From contig NZ_LT985361.1 of assembly GCF_900269665.1 (NCBI RefSeq), positions 7,042,881-7,106,880 on the forward strand: a DNA stretch of 64,000 nucleotides, read 5' to 3'. This stretch comes from Nocardia suismassiliense (GTDB lineage: Bacteria > Actinomycetota > Actinomycetes > Mycobacteriales > Mycobacteriaceae). Numbering within the stretch: position 1 is the first letter of the stretch; each line of letters starts with the position of its first letter. The notes below the pieces were generated by a model. It had not been told where the DNA came from and ran no database searches. It worked only from the letters and a program-made list of their open reading frames with translations. A program made the translations under genes and the position numbers. Positions 28,163-37,311 of this stretch are shown here, in pieces.

Positions 28163-29198
28163 TTTCGACTCCTGCGGTGGTAGTGACGGGTGACGAGCCG
28201 ATCGTGCGCACCAGCGGCCGACCGGGATCGCCGTAATATTCGAGAATTCCGTTGAAGAACTCGGCATAGGACTCGACGAACAGGTGCGCCTTGCCGATCA
28301 GGCGGGCTTCGGTGCCGACCGGAAGGGGCGGCAGCGCCGCGAAGAACTCCCGGCTCACACTGCCGTGATCGTGGCCGGCGTTCACCTTCGCGTGCTGACG
28401 CAGCGGTTCCACGAAGTGCGTGGCGATGCCCGCGGCGGCAGCGGCGCGCAGGAACGAGTCGTAATACGCCCCTTCGCTTTCGGCCTTCTCCAGGCGTCCT
28501 TCCAGGATGCCGATGGTGGCGATGAAGAACAGCGGATCGGTGCGCGCCCACCAGGACAGCAATTTGATCAAGGCCGAGGTGGTGGACAACGGCCGCGCCG
28601 ACACCAGGTCCTGGCGACTGATCCCCAAGCCCTCGAAGGCGCGCACCACGATGTCGTCGTGGCGGTGCCCCTCGTGATAGAAGTCGTTGGCCATGGGGCG
28701 GATCGCGTCACTGCTCGGATAGGACAGGATCGCGGAGTCGAATTCGCTTTCCCGCGAGAGGAAATACCAGTTCTCCAGGCCGAAGCCGTAATACACATTC
28801 GGCTCGACCTGCTCGGGGTGCTCGAGTATCGCGCGCCAGAACGGGCCGTCGAAGATCAGTTCTTCGAGCAGTTTGTTCACCACGTGTTCGACACTGCTGA
28901 GCACCGCCATCGGCGATTCGGCCTCGGGTATCGAACGGTCGGCGAGCAGGCCCGCGATCTGCGCGGGTAGCAGGATCGTCGTGAGCTTGTCCGGCGCGAC
29001 GCCGGTCTTCGCCGAGATCTCCGACAGCGAAGCGGTGCCGTCGGTCGAGCGCAATACCGCGCCGAGCTGCTCGGCGGTGATATCGTCTTCCGGCTCGACC
29101 TCGAATGTCACCTCCCCACTGCGCAATTCGAGAGTGTTGGCAGAGGTGTCCGACACCTCTGCCAAGAGCTGGGGCTTGCCCGGGATTGTTCGAGTCAC
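28149..29198 (-). CDS. RRE-like domain fused to a heme-oxygenase-like diiron domain (protein 1)
   Basis: A 349-aa paralogue of the next protein. The N-terminal part (TLELRSGEVTFEVEPEDDIT, GTASLSEISAKTGVAPDKLT, LPAQIAGLLAD) looks like a PqqD-like winged helix. The helical HDO domain has candidate ligands in GLENWYFLSRESEFDS, DFYHEGHRHDDIVVRA, IGILEGRLE and LRQHAKVNAGHDHGSVS. Equivalent Glu and His positions recur in protein 2. HDO enzymes are diiron or cofactorless oxygenases or oxidases; the reaction here is unknown. It lies 85 bases downstream of the tiny peptide gene. Confidence 0.82.
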   Translation of the reverse strand: MTRTIPGKPQLLAEVSDTSANTLELRSGEVTFEVEPEDDITAEQLGAVLRSTDGTASLSEISAKTGVAPDKLTTILLPAQIAGLLADRSIPEAESPMAVLSSVEHVVNKLLEELIFDGPFWRAILEHPEQVEPNVYYGFGLENWYFLSRESEFDSAILSYPSSDAIRPMANDFYHEGHRHDDIVVRAFEGLGISRQDLVSARPLSTTSALIKLLSWWARTDPLFFIATIGILEGRLEKAESEGAYYDSFLRAAAAAGIATHFVEPLRQHAKVNAGHDHGSVSREFFAALPPLPVGTEARLIGKAHLFVESYAEFFNGILEYYGDPGRPLVRTIGSSPVTTTAGVENGRS

Positions 29199-29283
29199 CG
29201 CGCCGTCGACCTTTCGTGCCAGGAATTAAAGGGTCGGGTGGGGCGCCCCGTTCGGGCCGCCCCATCCTTACTCTGCTGCGAAC

Positions 29284-29337
29284 TCAGAGGTGAACCGCGG
29301 TCAGAGCAACAACCTTCGAAGTGCGACGAATTTTCAT
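29284..29337 (-). CDS. 17-residue peptide, candidate precursor for the HDO pair
   Basis: A tiny gene encoding MKIRRTSKVVALTAVHL, preceded by GGGGAGG 8 bases before the ATG, among the best ribosome-binding sites in the window. It is basic at the N-terminus and hydrophobic at the C-terminus. It is first in the operon before two RRE-like/HDO proteins and an exporter, which suggests a ribosomally made peptide that is modified. The alternative is a leader peptide controlling downstream translation; 17 residues is short for a RiPP precursor with leader and core. Confidence 0.68.
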   Translation of the reverse strand: MKIRRTSKVVALTAVHL

Positions 29338-29412
29338 GACCAAACCTCCCCTCGGGAATCCTGCGCCCGGTGCCAACCGCTGGGTGGGCTGACGCCGAGC
29401 GGTTGCTGAATT

Positions 29413-29427
29413 GTCCGATGATCGGAC
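29413..29427 (-). promoter_or_regulatory. Palindrome just downstream of the peptide-operon promoter
   Basis: GTCCGAT-G-ATCGGAC, a perfect 7-bp inverted repeat about ten bases after the -10 box. It could be an operator or a hairpin at the 5' end of the transcript. Confidence 0.55.
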
Positions 29428-29436
29428 GAGCCAAGA

Positions 29437-29466
29437 ATAACAGGACCGGTCCGATTCAGAGGTCAA
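29437..29466 (-). promoter_or_regulatory. Sigma-70-type promoter of the peptide/HDO operon
   Basis: On the minus strand TTGACC (29466-29461) and TGTTAT (29442-29437) are separated by 18 bases, about 100 bases before the peptide ATG. Both hexamers are close to the consensus. Confidence 0.6.
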
Positions 29467-29699
29467 TTCTATTGGCACACTTGATATTTAGCGTTTAACC
29501 CCCTTTCTGGGGGGATGACAACTTGCAAAGTGTCAGTTACGTCAGTTCACCGCCGCCGCGACCCCGAGGAGTGTGCAAACGGCATAGCAGAAGACACCGA
29601 GGTAATTGAGCGATCACTTACTTCATGGCGGTGAGTTCCCGTGCGCCGCAACATATCCAAAAGAAGACACGACATCGAATAGCAAGGAGACCTACCGAC

Positions 29700-29732
29700 C
29701 GAACCCGGAAGTGCGATGCACTCCCGGGTTCG
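29700..29732 (-). terminator. Hairpin terminator after the reductase gene
   Basis: CGAACCCGG-A-AGTGC (29700-29714) pairs with GCACT-C-CCGGGTTCG (29718-29732), one mismatch, GAT loop. It lies 26 bases after the stop of the minus-strand gene at 29758. Confidence 0.82.
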
Positions 29733-29757
29733 AGGTAATCGGTTCAGTTACCTGACG

Positions 29758-30435
29758 TCAATGCTGAGCGGCGGCCAGCAGCGCGCGAATCTTCGCGGCA
29801 TCGGCGGGCGCGGCGGCCTTCTCCCAGAACGGAACTCCCGTCGCGTACGCGTCGGTGTAAGCCGGGGTATTCGGCTGGAAGCGCCAGCTCTCACTCAACG
29901 GGCCGGCATCGACGGTGTCGTAGCCGAGCACGTCGAGCAGTTGGGCCGCAGCGGCTTTCGCGTCCACATCGTCGCCCGCGATCGGCAGCGCCGTGCGGTC
30001 CGGCGAGCCGACGGGACGAGCCAGCGCCGCGAGGTGCAGGAAGTAGATGTTGTTGAACGCCTTGACGACCTTCGAGGTCGGCAGCTGCTTCTGCAACAGC
30101 TCGCTCGTCGTCATGGCCCCGTCCGCCAGCTCGGGCAAGGTGCCGTCCCGGTCCGGGTAGTAATTGCCGGCGTCGATCACGACCTTGCCCGCCAACGGCG
30201 CCACCGGTATCTGCTGGTAATTGCGCAGTGGCACGGCCACCACCACGATGTCCCCCGCCGCGCCCGCCTCCTCGGCGGTCGCCGCCCGCGCCCGTGGGCC
30301 GAGTTCCGCAACGAGCTCGGCCAGGGTCTGCGGACCGCGCGAGTTGCTGAGTACTACGTCCAACCCCGCGGCGATCGCGAGCCGCGCCACCGTACTACCG
30401 ATGTTCCCGCTGCCGATCAATCCAAGGGTGGTCAT
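29758..30435 (-). CDS. NADP(H)/F420-type dinucleotide-binding reductase
   Basis: A 225-aa Rossmann-fold protein beginning MTTLGLIGSGNIGSTVARLA, with the GxGxxG nucleotide motif, then SNSRGPQTLAELVAELG, VVVAVPLRNYQQIPVAPLAG, KVVIDAGNYYPDRDG and KVVKAFNNIYFLHL. It resembles the NADPH-dependent F420 reductase / NPD-type oxidoreductases. Whether F420 or another flavin is the partner cannot be told. It stands alone, between two terminator-like structures. Confidence 0.87.
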   Translation of the reverse strand: MTTLGLIGSGNIGSTVARLAIAAGLDVVLSNSRGPQTLAELVAELGPRARAATAEEAGAAGDIVVVAVPLRNYQQIPVAPLAGKVVIDAGNYYPDRDGTLPELADGAMTTSELLQKQLPTSKVVKAFNNIYFLHLAALARPVGSPDRTALPIAGDDVDAKAAAAQLLDVLGYDTVDAGPLSESWRFQPNTPAYTDAYATGVPFWEKAAAPADAAKIRALLAAAQH

Positions 30436-30583
30436 AGCGCCTGGAACACCGCCTAGACCTGCGATGTTCCCGCCGCATGCCGTTTACGGCGGCGGAGCGT
30501 GAGCGACGTCACGCGCAGCGCGGACTGCCGGGAACGCGCCTCGCCGTGAACCTGGTGGTGCGCACATCACCTCTTGGTTCCGC

Positions 30584-32176
30584 TCAAGGCACGTCGGCGT
30601 TGGCGGTGAGGTCGCGGATAAGCAGCGCGGCGTGCAGCGACGTGCGCGACTCCCCGTCCTCGAGATCGACGGCGAGGATCCGCTCGATCCGGGCCAGCCG
30701 GTCGTACAGGGTCGGCCTGCTGATATTGAGCCTGCGCGCGAGCTCGGTCTTGTTGCCCGCCAGGTCGAGGAACTGACGCAGCGTGCGGGTCAGGTCGGCG
30801 GTGTGCCGAATGTCGTAGCGCAGCAACGCACTAAGCTCCGTTTCGGCGAAACGCTGGACGCCGGGTTCGTTGCGGATCAGCGAGAGCAGGCCACGCAGCC
30901 GTACATCGCCGCTGCGGTAGAACGGCCGCGAAGTCTCCAGCGAGAGCGCCACTTCCGCGACGTGGGCGGCGTGCGGCAGCTCGTGCGCGGTGTCGAGCAG
31001 CGAATCCGATTCCGCGCCAACGCCGATCACCACGCGCTCGACGCCGTCGACCCGGCGCACCTCGCCGATGATCGCGGTGCAGGCGGCGGTCAGGCTGTCG
31101 TCGAGCGCGCCGGTGCGCGGCAGCGCCAGAATCATGCCGACCCGGTCCCCCTGGTCGGCGGCGGCTAGTGCGGTCAGCTTCGCCAACCCGAGGCCGTGGG
31201 TGACCGCGTCCAGGATGCCCGCGGCCCGGCGTTGCCTGGCCACCGGATCGGTCTCCGCGACGGCGGCGATGTCGATGGCCAGCGGCACATAGGCCGCGCG
31301 CCGGGCCAGGCCCAGCGCGGCGGCTCGGGCCACCGCGTCCCGCTCGTCGAGCACCCGGCCGTTGACCATGTCGTCGATGAGGCCGGTCTGCGCCTGCCGG
31401 TGCAGGCCGAAGCGGTCCTTCTCGATCATCCGGTGCAGGGTGAGCGTCTGCGCGGCCCGCTCCAGCACCATCCTGGCGCGGGCGGTCGGCACGTCGCCGG
31501 ACGGCAGGATCAGCCGTCCCCAGCGCTGGGTGTGCGGGCCGACGGCCACCGCGTCCCAGCCCTCGGGCAGCAGCCGCGAGGTGGTCTCCCAGTTGTCCAG
31601 CAGCGCCGAGGTGGACGCGTGCCTGGCGGTGAGGGTGAGCACCCGGTGCGCCAGGTCCTCCAGCACCACCGACGAATCGAGCATCTCCGCAGCGGTTTTC
31701 ACGATCTCGGCGAGCGAGGCGCGGCGCACGCTGAGGTCGGTGAAGGTCTCGTGCACGGTGCGCGCGAACTCGAGCTCGGCGTACTGTTCGGCCACGATGA
31801 CCCGGTGCACCGCCTCGGTGATCTCGACGAACCGGGTGACCTTGTGCAGCACGATCAACGGCAGGCCCAGCGCGTCGGCGGTCGCGGCGACGACCGGCGC
31901 GAGTTCGGGCACGTAGCCGCCCAGCTCGATGACCAGTCCCGCCACCCCGGCGGCGGCCAGCGCGGTCAGGTAACCGACCGTCGCGATGTCGCCGTGCCGC
32001 ATGGCCTGCCCGGTGGTGAGGATCAGTTCCCCGCCGACGAGCAGCTGCGCCACGTCGGCCACATCGCTCACGTGCACCCAGCGCACCGGCCGGTCCAGCG
32101 ATCCACCGGCCACGACCTGGGGATCCCCGGCACGCACGGCCGGCATCGCCAGCACGTCGGCCACGGAGGGAAGCAC
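30584..32176 (-). CDS. PucR-family transcriptional regulator 1
   Basis: A 530-aa regulator. The N-terminal PucR domain reads MLPSVADVLAMPAVRAGDPQ and RPVRWVHVSDVADVAQLLVG, then GGELILTTGQAM. The middle is a GGDEF-like region, and the C-terminal helix-turn-helix reads FLDLAGNKTELARRLNISRP, TLYDRLARIERIL. PucR proteins often control purine or pyrimidine breakdown. It is divergent from the dehydrogenase gene, and an ACGTACAGATCGTCGG site lies 29 bases before its start. Confidence 0.92.
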   Translation of the reverse strand: MLPSVADVLAMPAVRAGDPQVVAGGSLDRPVRWVHVSDVADVAQLLVGGELILTTGQAMRHGDIATVGYLTALAAAGVAGLVIELGGYVPELAPVVAATADALGLPLIVLHKVTRFVEITEAVHRVIVAEQYAELEFARTVHETFTDLSVRRASLAEIVKTAAEMLDSSVVLEDLAHRVLTLTARHASTSALLDNWETTSRLLPEGWDAVAVGPHTQRWGRLILPSGDVPTARARMVLERAAQTLTLHRMIEKDRFGLHRQAQTGLIDDMVNGRVLDERDAVARAAALGLARRAAYVPLAIDIAAVAETDPVARQRRAAGILDAVTHGLGLAKLTALAAADQGDRVGMILALPRTGALDDSLTAACTAIIGEVRRVDGVERVVIGVGAESDSLLDTAHELPHAAHVAEVALSLETSRPFYRSGDVRLRGLLSLIRNEPGVQRFAETELSALLRYDIRHTADLTRTLRQFLDLAGNKTELARRLNISRPTLYDRLARIERILAVDLEDGESRTSLHAALLIRDLTANADVP

Positions 32177-32205
32177 CGACGAATCGTAATACGAAATCGG
32201 AAATC

Positions 32206-32221
32206 ACGTACAGATCGTCGG
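32206..32221 (+). promoter_or_regulatory. Putative PucR operator, copy 1
   Basis: ACGTACAGATCGTCGG between divergent pucR1 and the semialdehyde dehydrogenase gene. The same motif, ACGTACRGATCGTCSG, occurs at 39737-39752 and, inverted, at 42760-42775. Confidence 0.75.
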
Positions 32222-32312
32222 GGCACCGAGGATCGTTGATGCCGCAGAGTAGTACCCAGGAGGCGTCCACCCGCCGACGCACCGCGACGCTCACGGATCG
32301 AATCGAGGAGAA

Positions 32313-33803
32313 ATGCAGACAATCGCGCACTGGCTCGACGGCAAAGCTTTCGCAGGCACCAGCGAGGCGACCGCGCCGGTGACCAATCCGGCGACCGGGG
32401 TGGTGACCGGACAGGTCGCGCTCGCGAATGTCGCGGACACCCGCGCTGCGATCGACTCCGCAGCGGACGCCTTCCCGGCCTGGCGGGACACCTCGCTGGC
32501 CCGGCGCACCCAGATACTGTTCCGGTTCCGTGAGCTGTTGAACGAGCGCAAGGAAGAGCTGGCGCAGCTGATCACCGCCGAGCACGGCAAGGTGCTCGCC
32601 GACGCCATGGGCGAGGTGAGCCGCGGCCTGGAGGTCGTCGAATTCGCCTGCGGCGTCCCGCATCTGCTGAAGGGCGGCTACACCGAAAACGCGTCAACGA
32701 AGGTGGACATCTTCTCCATCCGGCAGCCGTTGGGTCCGGTGGCCGTCATCTCGCCGTTCAACTTCCCGGCGATGGTGCCGATGTGGTTCTTCCCGCTGGC
32801 CATCGCGGCGGGCAACACCGTGGTGCTCAAGCCGAGCGAGAAGGATCCGTCGGCGTCGCTGTGGCTGGCCCGGCTGTGGGACGAAGCGGGTTTGCCCGCA
32901 GGCGTTTTCAATGTGGTGCAGGGCGACAAGGTCGCGGTCGACGAGCTGCTGGACAACCCCGCTATCAAGGCCGTGTCGTTCGTCGGCTCCACGCCGATCG
33001 CGCAGTACGTCTACCAGCGCGGCACGGCGGCGGGTAAGCGCGTGCAGGCACTGGGCGGCGCGAAGAACCACATGGTGGTGCTGCCGGATGCCGATCTAGA
33101 CCTGGCCGCCGACGCCGCGGTGAACGCCGGATTCGGTTCCGCCGGTGAGCGATGCATGGCGATCAGCGTGGTCGTCGCGGTGGCCGGCGCGGGCGACGAG
33201 CTGGTCGGCAAGATCACCGAGCGGGCCACCACCATCAAGACCGGCGACGGCACCCGCGACGCCGACATGGGCCCGCTGGTCACCCGCGCGCACCGCGATC
33301 GGGTCGCCGAGTACATCGCGGCGGGCGAATCCGCCGGTGCCACCGTCGTTCTCGACGGCCGCGGGATCGACGCCGACGGCGAGTCGGACGGGTTCTGGCT
33401 CGGCCCGACGATCCTCGATCACGTCGGCACCGACATGAGCGTCTACACCGACGAGATCTTCGGCCCCGTCCTCTCGGTGGTGCGGGTGGACACCTATGAC
33501 GACGCGCTCGCGCTGATCAACGCCAACCCCTACGGCAACGGCACCGCCATCTTCACCAACGACGGCGGCGCGGCCCGGCGCTTCCACAACGAGGTGGAGG
33601 TGGGCATGGTCGGCATCAACGTGCCGATCCCGGTTCCCATGTCCTACTACAGCTTCGGCGGCTGGAAGAACTCGCTGTTCGGTGACTCGCACGCGCACGG
33701 CGCCGACGGCGTGCACTTCTTCACCCGCGGCAAGGCGGTCACCACGCGCTGGCTCGATCCGAGCCACGGCGGGCTGAATCTCGGGTTCCCTGAGAACAAA
33801 TAG
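32313..33803 (+). CDS. mmsA: CoA-acylating (methyl)malonate-semialdehyde dehydrogenase
   Basis: Aldehyde dehydrogenase of the MmsA type, which turns methylmalonate semialdehyde into propionyl-CoA and malonate semialdehyde into acetyl-CoA. The 496-aa protein contains GPVAVISPFNFPAMVPMWFF, the NAD region AVSFVGSTPIAQYVYQRGTA and the catalytic AGFGSAGERCMAISVVVAVA, where the usual Cys lies in GERCMA. With the downstream aminotransferase it could convert beta-alanine to acetyl-CoA. Confidence 0.93.
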   Translation: MQTIAHWLDGKAFAGTSEATAPVTNPATGVVTGQVALANVADTRAAIDSAADAFPAWRDTSLARRTQILFRFRELLNERKEELAQLITAEHGKVLADAMGEVSRGLEVVEFACGVPHLLKGGYTENASTKVDIFSIRQPLGPVAVISPFNFPAMVPMWFFPLAIAAGNTVVLKPSEKDPSASLWLARLWDEAGLPAGVFNVVQGDKVAVDELLDNPAIKAVSFVGSTPIAQYVYQRGTAAGKRVQALGGAKNHMVVLPDADLDLAADAAVNAGFGSAGERCMAISVVVAVAGAGDELVGKITERATTIKTGDGTRDADMGPLVTRAHRDRVAEYIAAGESAGATVVLDGRGIDADGESDGFWLGPTILDHVGTDMSVYTDEIFGPVLSVVRVDTYDDALALINANPYGNGTAIFTNDGGAARRFHNEVEVGMVGINVPIPVPMSYYSFGGWKNSLFGDSHAHGADGVHFFTRGKAVTTRWLDPSHGGLNLGFPENK

Positions 33804-33851
33804 CTGCCTACCCCCTTGCCGACAACACCAGCGACGCAGGAGAACTCGCCG

Positions 33852-35219
33852 ATGACCCTCCCGAACGGATTGACACCGGAGACCGCCCGTGCGGCGGCCG
33901 AACGCGCCTACGAGCTCGATCGCCGCCATGTCTTCCACTCCTGGTCCGCCCAGGCGCACCTCGACCCGATGACGATCAGTGCCGCCCAGGGCTGCTATGT
34001 CTGGGACGGCGAGGGTAACCGGCTGCTCGACTTCTCTTCCCAGATGGTGAACACCAATATCGGCCATCAACACCCGAAAGTCGTTGCGGCGGTGCAGCAG
34101 CAGGCGGCCAAACTGTGCACCGTCGCACCGCCGCACGTCAACGACGCACGCTCGGAGGCGGCCAGGCTGATCGCCGAGCGGACCCCCGGCGAGCTGAACA
34201 AGATCTTCTTCACCAACGGCGGGGCCGAGGCCATCGAGCACGCGGTGCGGTTGGCCAGGCTGCACACCGGTCGCTACAAGGTGCTGACGCGCTACCGCTC
34301 ATACCACGGTGGCACCGAGACCGCGATCAACCTGACCGGTGACCCGCGCCGCTGGCCCAATGATCACGGGAACAGCGGAGTGGTGCACTTTTTCGGTCCG
34401 TTCCTGTATCGCACGCAGTTCCACGCCACGAACGAGACCGAGGAAGCCGAACGCGCGCTGGCGCATCTCGAACAGACCATTGTGTTCGAAGGCCCGAGCA
34501 CCATCGCCGCCATCGTGCTCGAATCCATCCCTGGCACAGCGGGAATCATGATTCCGCCGCCCGGGTATATGGCCGGGGTCCGGGCACTGTGCGACAAGTA
34601 CGGCATCCTCTTCATCGCCGACGAGGTGATGTCAGGGTTCGGCCGCACCGGAAAGTGGTTCGCCATCGAGCATTTCGAAGGCGTCGTCCCCGACCTGCTG
34701 ACCTTCGCCAAAGGCGTGAACTCCGGGTACGTGCCGCTCGGCGGGGTGGCGATCAGCCCGGCCGTCGCCGCGACCTTCGACGACCGGCCGTATCCCGGCG
34801 GGCTCACGTACTCGGGTCATCCACTGGCCACCGCCGCCGCGGTCGCCACGATCAACGCGATGGCCGACGAACACCTCATCGAGAACGCCGCCGAGATCGG
34901 CGACCGAGTGCTCCGCCCCGGCCTGCGTGAGCTCGCCGCGCACCACCCGAGCATCGGCGAGGTGCGCGGCACCGGGGTGTTCTGGGCGCTGGAACTCGTC
35001 CGCGACCGGGCCACCCGCGAACCGCTCGCGCCCTACGGCGGAACCAGTCCGGCGATGACCGAGGTCGTCGCCGCGGCCCGGGCCGCCGGCCTGCTGATGT
35101 TCGTCAACTTCAACCGGCTGCACGTGGTGCCGCCGTGCATCGTCGGCGAGGCCGAAGCCAAGGAGGGCCTGGCCATCCTCGACCGCGTGCTGACCGTGGC
35201 CGACCAGCACACTTCCTGA
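33852..35219 (+). CDS. Class III aminotransferase (beta-alanine/omega-amino acid:pyruvate type)
   Basis: PLP enzyme, 455 aa. The start at ATG 33852 follows AGGAG by 9 bases. Motifs: LDFSSQMVNTNIGHQHPKVV, FFTNGGAEAIEHAVRLARLH, YHGGTETAINLTGDPRRWPN, FIADEVMSGFGRTGKWFAIE with the PLP Asp, and LLTFAKGVNSGYVPLGGVAI with the Schiff-base Lys. It lies 48 bases after mmsA. The pairing with mmsA and the shared PucR motif point to beta-alanine or another omega-amino acid as substrate. Confidence 0.9.
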   Translation: MTLPNGLTPETARAAAERAYELDRRHVFHSWSAQAHLDPMTISAAQGCYVWDGEGNRLLDFSSQMVNTNIGHQHPKVVAAVQQQAAKLCTVAPPHVNDARSEAARLIAERTPGELNKIFFTNGGAEAIEHAVRLARLHTGRYKVLTRYRSYHGGTETAINLTGDPRRWPNDHGNSGVVHFFGPFLYRTQFHATNETEEAERALAHLEQTIVFEGPSTIAAIVLESIPGTAGIMIPPPGYMAGVRALCDKYGILFIADEVMSGFGRTGKWFAIEHFEGVVPDLLTFAKGVNSGYVPLGGVAISPAVAATFDDRPYPGGLTYSGHPLATAAAVATINAMADEHLIENAAEIGDRVLRPGLRELAAHHPSIGEVRGTGVFWALELVRDRATREPLAPYGGTSPAMTEVVAAARAAGLLMFVNFNRLHVVPPCIVGEAEAKEGLAILDRVLTVADQHTS

Positions 35220-35303
35220 CGCCAACGGCCGGGGCCCGCGATGGCGGGTCCCGGATCTCGCCGGGCCGGAATGTCTTTGGCGCACCGAGCGTTCCAGTTG
35301 TGC

Positions 35304-35717
35304 GTGACCGATACGGCTGAGCTTTCCCAAGATCTGAAGAAGCATCTGGACGAGTCGAAGGTGTTCGCGACCGTGGCGACGGTCAACCCGAACGGGGAAC
35401 CGCACCTGACCGTCATCTGGCTGAAGCGCGACGGCGACGACCTGCTGTTCTCCACCACCACCGATCGCCAGCAGGGCAAGAACCTGGCGCGCGACCCGCG
35501 AGTCACCGTCATGATCAACCCGCCGGAGAGCCCGTACACCTACGCGGAAGTGCGCGGCACCGCGACGCTCACCCCGGACCCGGACAAGACGCTGCCGGAC
35601 GAGCTGTCACTGAAGTACACCGGTCAGAAGTACCTGGACTTCAATCCCGCCTCGGTCAACGACGGCCCGCGCGTGATCGTCCGGGTGACGCCGCGCAAAG
35701 TCGCGGGTCGCCTCTGA
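35304..35717 (+). CDS. PPOX-class F420-dependent family protein
   Basis: Split beta-barrel protein of the pyridoxamine-phosphate-oxidase-like/F420 group, 137 aa from GTG 35304 (VTDTAELSQDLKKHLDESKV). Typical segments are FATVATVNPNGEPHLTVIWL, LLFSTTTDRQQGKNLARDPR and YAEVRGTATLTPDPDKTLPD. Such proteins use F420 or FMN as redox cofactor; substrate unknown. ATG 35271 is an alternative start. It is convergent with efpA. Confidence 0.87.
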   Translation: MTDTAELSQDLKKHLDESKVFATVATVNPNGEPHLTVIWLKRDGDDLLFSTTTDRQQGKNLARDPRVTVMINPPESPYTYAEVRGTATLTPDPDKTLPDELSLKYTGQKYLDFNPASVNDGPRVIVRVTPRKVAGRL

Positions 35718-35802
35718 CATCTGGCGGCGGCGCTACAGCACTGCCCGTCACCGGCCTGGCAGGCACTCGCCTATGGTCGGCTCCGTCGAGCGCCCGGCAG
35801 GC

Positions 35803-37287
35803 TCACGCCTGCTGGGCCTCTTCCTGCGCGTGCTGCGCCTGCGCGAGCTGCTGCGGCGTGAACCGCAGCGTCAGCGCGATGAGCCCGGCCACGAACGCGA
35901 CGATCGCGCACACGAACAGCACCAGCGTGTAACCGCTGCCCAGCGCCGCGACCTCGGTCGCGTTCATGTCGGTCACCTTGCCGGTACGGCCGCCCAGCGA
36001 CAGCGTGCGCGAGGCCGCGATCGGGCTGAGCAGCCCGATCGCCACCGGCGTCGCCAGGTTCATGAACATCTGCCCGACCGCGGACAGCGGCCCGATGTTC
36101 TCGGCGGACACCCCGACCAGCACACACAGCGGCGCGAGCACCATCGCCATGCCGACGCCGAAGCCGATCACGATCAGCAGCGGCAGCAGCGTGGTCAGGT
36201 ACTGCACGTCCCCGTCGAGCGTCGCGCCGAACAGCAGTCCGATCCCGAGCACCGTCGCCGCCCCGGCCAGCAGCCAGCGTGGCGCGACGAACATCGCGGC
36301 CTTGGAGGCCAGCGCGCCGCCGATGCCGATACCGATGGTGAACGGAATGGCCGCGACACCTGCTTGCAGCGGGCTGTAACCGATCACGTTCTGCAGGAAT
36401 TGCGCGACGAAGAAGGTCATCGCGCCGAGCACGCCACCCGCCAGGAAGATCAGCAGGAAGGTCGCCACCCGATCGCGGCTGTCGAACAGCGACCATGGCA
36501 GCAGAGGATCGGCGATCCGGCGTTCCATGAGTACGAACACCACGAGCAGCACCGCGCCGCCGACCAGCGCGCCGATGATGGCCGGATGGTCCCAGCCCAT
36601 CTCGGGCCCCTCGGTCGCGCCGAACACGATGGCGGCGCAGGCGAGCGTGCCGAGCACCGCGCCGCGCACATCCAGCGGCGAGCGGTGATGGGCGGTGTCG
36701 GCGAGCTTGTACACCGCGCCGAGAATGATGAGGGCACCGATCGGCACGTTGATCAGGAAGATCCAGCGCCACGACACCTGGGTCAGCGCACCGCCGACGA
36801 CCAGGCCACCCACCGAGCCGATGCCGACCATCGAGCCGACGATCGCGATCGCCTGGTTACGCGCCTTGCCCGGCGCGAAAGTTGTTGCCACCAGGGCGAA
36901 TGCGGTCGGCGCCGCGATCGCCGCGCCCGCACCCTGGATCGCCCGGGCGGCCAGCAGCATGCCCTCGTTCTGCGCCAATCCGCACAGCAGCGAGGCGAAG
37001 GTGAAGAGCGCGACGCCGATGATCAGCATCCGTTTGCGCCCGAACGCGTCGCCGAGCCGGCCGCCGAGCAGCATCAGACCGGCGAAGGTGAGGCCGTAGG
37101 AGGTGACCGTCCACGCGCTGCCCGCGCTGGACAGGCCCATCTCCTCCTGCAGCCGGGGCAGCGCGAAGATCACCACGGTGCCGTCGAGCACCACCATGAG
37201 CTGCAGCCCGCTCAGCACGAGAATGGCGAGTCCGAAGGCCCGCTGCGTCATCGGATACTGCGTTTTCGCAGCGGGATTCTGGAGCAC
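35803..37287 (-). CDS. efpA: MFS drug exporter, EfpA/EmrB (DHA2) type
   Basis: A 494-aa, 14-helix-type major facilitator. Motifs: LVLSGLQLMVVLDGTVVIFA, GLMLLGGRLGDAFGRKRMLI (motif A) and IGSVGGLVVGGALTQVSWRW (motif C region), ending RFTPQQLAQAQHAQEEAQQA, which resembles the EfpA C-terminus. Mycobacteria keep efpA next to cysG, as here. Starts at 37287 or 37251 are possible. It lies 24 bases downstream of cysG, so co-transcription is likely. Confidence 0.88.
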   Translation of the reverse strand: MLQNPAAKTQYPMTQRAFGLAILVLSGLQLMVVLDGTVVIFALPRLQEEMGLSSAGSAWTVTSYGLTFAGLMLLGGRLGDAFGRKRMLIIGVALFTFASLLCGLAQNEGMLLAARAIQGAGAAIAAPTAFALVATTFAPGKARNQAIAIVGSMVGIGSVGGLVVGGALTQVSWRWIFLINVPIGALIILGAVYKLADTAHHRSPLDVRGAVLGTLACAAIVFGATEGPEMGWDHPAIIGALVGGAVLLVVFVLMERRIADPLLPWSLFDSRDRVATFLLIFLAGGVLGAMTFFVAQFLQNVIGYSPLQAGVAAIPFTIGIGIGGALASKAAMFVAPRWLLAGAATVLGIGLLFGATLDGDVQYLTTLLPLLIVIGFGVGMAMVLAPLCVLVGVSAENIGPLSAVGQMFMNLATPVAIGLLSPIAASRTLSLGGRTGKVTDMNATEVAALGSGYTLVLFVCAIVAFVAGLIALTLRFTPQQLAQAQHAQEEAQQA

Positions 37288-37311
37288 AGTGAGCCACTGT
37301 AATTGATGGGT

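Larger units (their letters stand above)
29338..29757. other. Promoter and leader region of the peptide operon
   Basis: Unusually AT-rich for this genome. Contains the promoter at 29437-29466, the palindrome at 29413-29427, a small CCCCC/GGGGG hairpin near 29499-29515 and the terminator at 29700-29732. No other gene is seen. Confidence 0.6.
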
